From: SMWN01 sp965261165
Lineage (GTDB): Bacteria > Pseudomonadota > Gammaproteobacteria > Eutrophobiales > Eutrophobiaceae
Direction of reading: 5' to 3'
NCBI GenBank assembly: GCA_965261165.1
Contig: OZ253445.1
Location: 1,364,001 to 1,428,000 of the forward strand
DNA length: 64,000 bases
The translations under genes were made by a program, and so were the position numbers. The notes below the pieces were generated by a model. It saw only the letters and a program-made list of their open reading frames with translations. It ran no database searches and was not told the DNA's origin. Positions 63,165 to 64,000 of this stretch are shown here, piece after piece. Numbering within the stretch: position 1 is the first letter of the stretch; each line of letters opens with the position of its first letter.

Positions 63165-64000
63165 ATGGAACATGCAACACTACTACTAATATTTGCTGCT
63201 GTATTCGGTTTGTTTATGGCCTGGGGGATTGGTGCTAATGACGTTGCTAATGCCATGGCAACTTCAGTTGGCTCCAGAGCGCTTACCATCAAATCTGCTA
63301 TTTTAGTTGCGGCAATATTTGAATTCTCAGGTGCTTTCCTTGCTGGCGGGGAAGTTACTTCAACCATCAGAAAAGGAATAGTCGATGCTTCTTCTCTAGC
63401 TAGCTCTCCTGAAATTTTAGTCTATGGGATGTTGGCTTCATTACTTGCTGCGGGCACTTGGTTATTGATCGCTTCTCGCTATGGACTCCCTGTATCAACG
63501 ACACATTCTATTGTTGGCGCTATCGTTGGCTTTGCTGCAATTGTCGTTGGTGTTGATGCCGTTAAATGGGGGAAAGTTGGCTCAATCGCAGTGAGTTGGG
63601 TGGTTTCACCGGTACTCGCCGGGGTCCTTTCTTACTTTTTATATCGTAGCGTTCAGAAACTCATCCTAGACACAACGAACCCATTTAAATATGCACAAAG
63701 ATATGTCCCTTTCTATATTTTTTTAACTGGTTTTATAATTTCCCTTGTAACCTTCTTTAAAGGTTTGAAACATGTCGGACTTGAGATGTCACAACAGGAA
63801 TGCTACCTATCCGCTATGTTTATTGGCTTGCTCGCCGCGACCATTGGCAAGATATTGATCAGCCGCATTTCACAAGAAACTGGAAAAGGAAACAGCGATC
63901 ATTTTCATAGCGTTGAAAAAATTTTTGGTATTCTCATGATCTTTACTGCATGTGCCATGGCATTTGCACACGGCTCGAATGATGTCGCGAATGCAGTTGG
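63165..64000 (+). CDS. pit: Inorganic phosphate transporter, Pit family (N-terminal part)
   Basis: Low-affinity phosphate:cation symporter; the gene runs off the right edge, so only 278 codons are seen. The two PiT signatures are present: GANDVANAMATSVGS (about residues 23-37) and the second copy GSNDVANAVG at the end of the window. The protein has many hydrophobic segments and YGLPVSTTHSIVGAIVGF. The pair with the PhoU-like gene is a common phosphate-uptake unit. Confidence 0.93.
   Translation, partial: MEHATLLLIFAAVFGLFMAWGIGANDVANAMATSVGSRALTIKSAILVAAIFEFSGAFLAGGEVTSTIRKGIVDASSLASSPEILVYGMLASLLAAGTWLLIASRYGLPVSTTHSIVGAIVGFAAIVVGVDAVKWGKVGSIAVSWVVSPVLAGVLSYFLYRSVQKLILDTTNPFKYAQRYVPFYIFLTGFIISLVTFFKGLKHVGLEMSQQECYLSAMFIGLLAATIGKILISRISQETGKGNSDHFHSVEKIFGILMIFTACAMAFAHGSNDVANAV

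Overview
The window is a chromosomal segment from a bacterium that looks like a gammaproteobacterium with an AT-rich genome (about 40% G+C judged by eye). The evidence is gene order: ratA-rnfH-bamE / fur / recN / nadK / hrcA-grpE-dnaK-dnaJ / dapB, then apbC next to metG-rnfABCDG, hemA-prfA-prmC-moeB, mutY-yggX, and algZ-algR beside argH. Several genes have Pseudomonas-like traits: split NrdJa/NrdJb, a HemB without the zinc-binding cysteines, and AlgZ/AlgR. Others are less enteric-like: HrcA/CIRCE heat-shock control, a T. ferrooxidans-type GshA and a COX15-type CtaA. The genus cannot be named from this window. Decayed insertion sequences and gene fragments suggest past IS activity.

Layout. 1-1700: end of ntrB and all of ntrC. 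1722-8046: PhoX-like Tat protein, hemB, a sterol-desaturase-type membrane hydroxylase, an ArsM-like methyltransferase, folD and ctaA. 8047-11564: class II ribonucleotide reductase nrdJa-nrdJb, preceded by a promoter overlapping two NrdR boxes. 11633-12895: decayed IS5-type element ending 25 bp before a Na+-symporter gene. 14285-26691: the ratA-to-dapB chaperone and stress region, with a decayed ISNCY/IS1202-like element between bamE and fur. 26692-27595: a relic region holding an SLC13 permease fragment and two dispersed repeats. 27596-29160: cysG and a tiny oxidoreductase-like gene. 29208-38078: dcd, apbC, metG and an rnf cluster. 38319-42820: a Sel1 protein, mltF, a second decayed IS5-type copy and a small membrane protein. 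43019-49211: yaaA, a cold-shock gene, a degenerate GGDEF protein, hemE, a DUF368/PopT-type transporter and gshA. 49233-57571: algR-algZ, argH, a double-length AsmA protein, mutY, yggX. 57654-57729: tRNA-Phe. 57952-64000: moeB, prmC, prfA, hemA, then a PhoU-like protein and the start of a Pit phosphate transporter.

Functionally the window is rich in tetrapyrrole synthesis (hemA, hemB, hemE, cysG, ctaA), protein quality control (HrcA regulon), nucleotide metabolism (nrdJab, dcd, folD), redox and iron-sulfur biology (rnf, apbC, fur, yggX, gshA) and translation (metG, prfA, prmC, tRNA-Phe).

The most unusual points are: (1) an rnf cluster with no rnfE, whose RnfA lacks both cysteines that hold the intramembrane [2Fe-2S] cluster in this family; (2) a bamE gene whose reading frame crosses an A_AAA_AAG heptamer, with a well-formed 37-residue tail in the -1 frame; (3) a roughly 190-bp inverted repeat, carrying the mltF promoter and start, that brackets 13 kb and stops within a base pair of an IS end; and (4) a GGDEF protein with a ruined active site, an intact inhibitory-site motif and exact tandem duplications at both gene ends.
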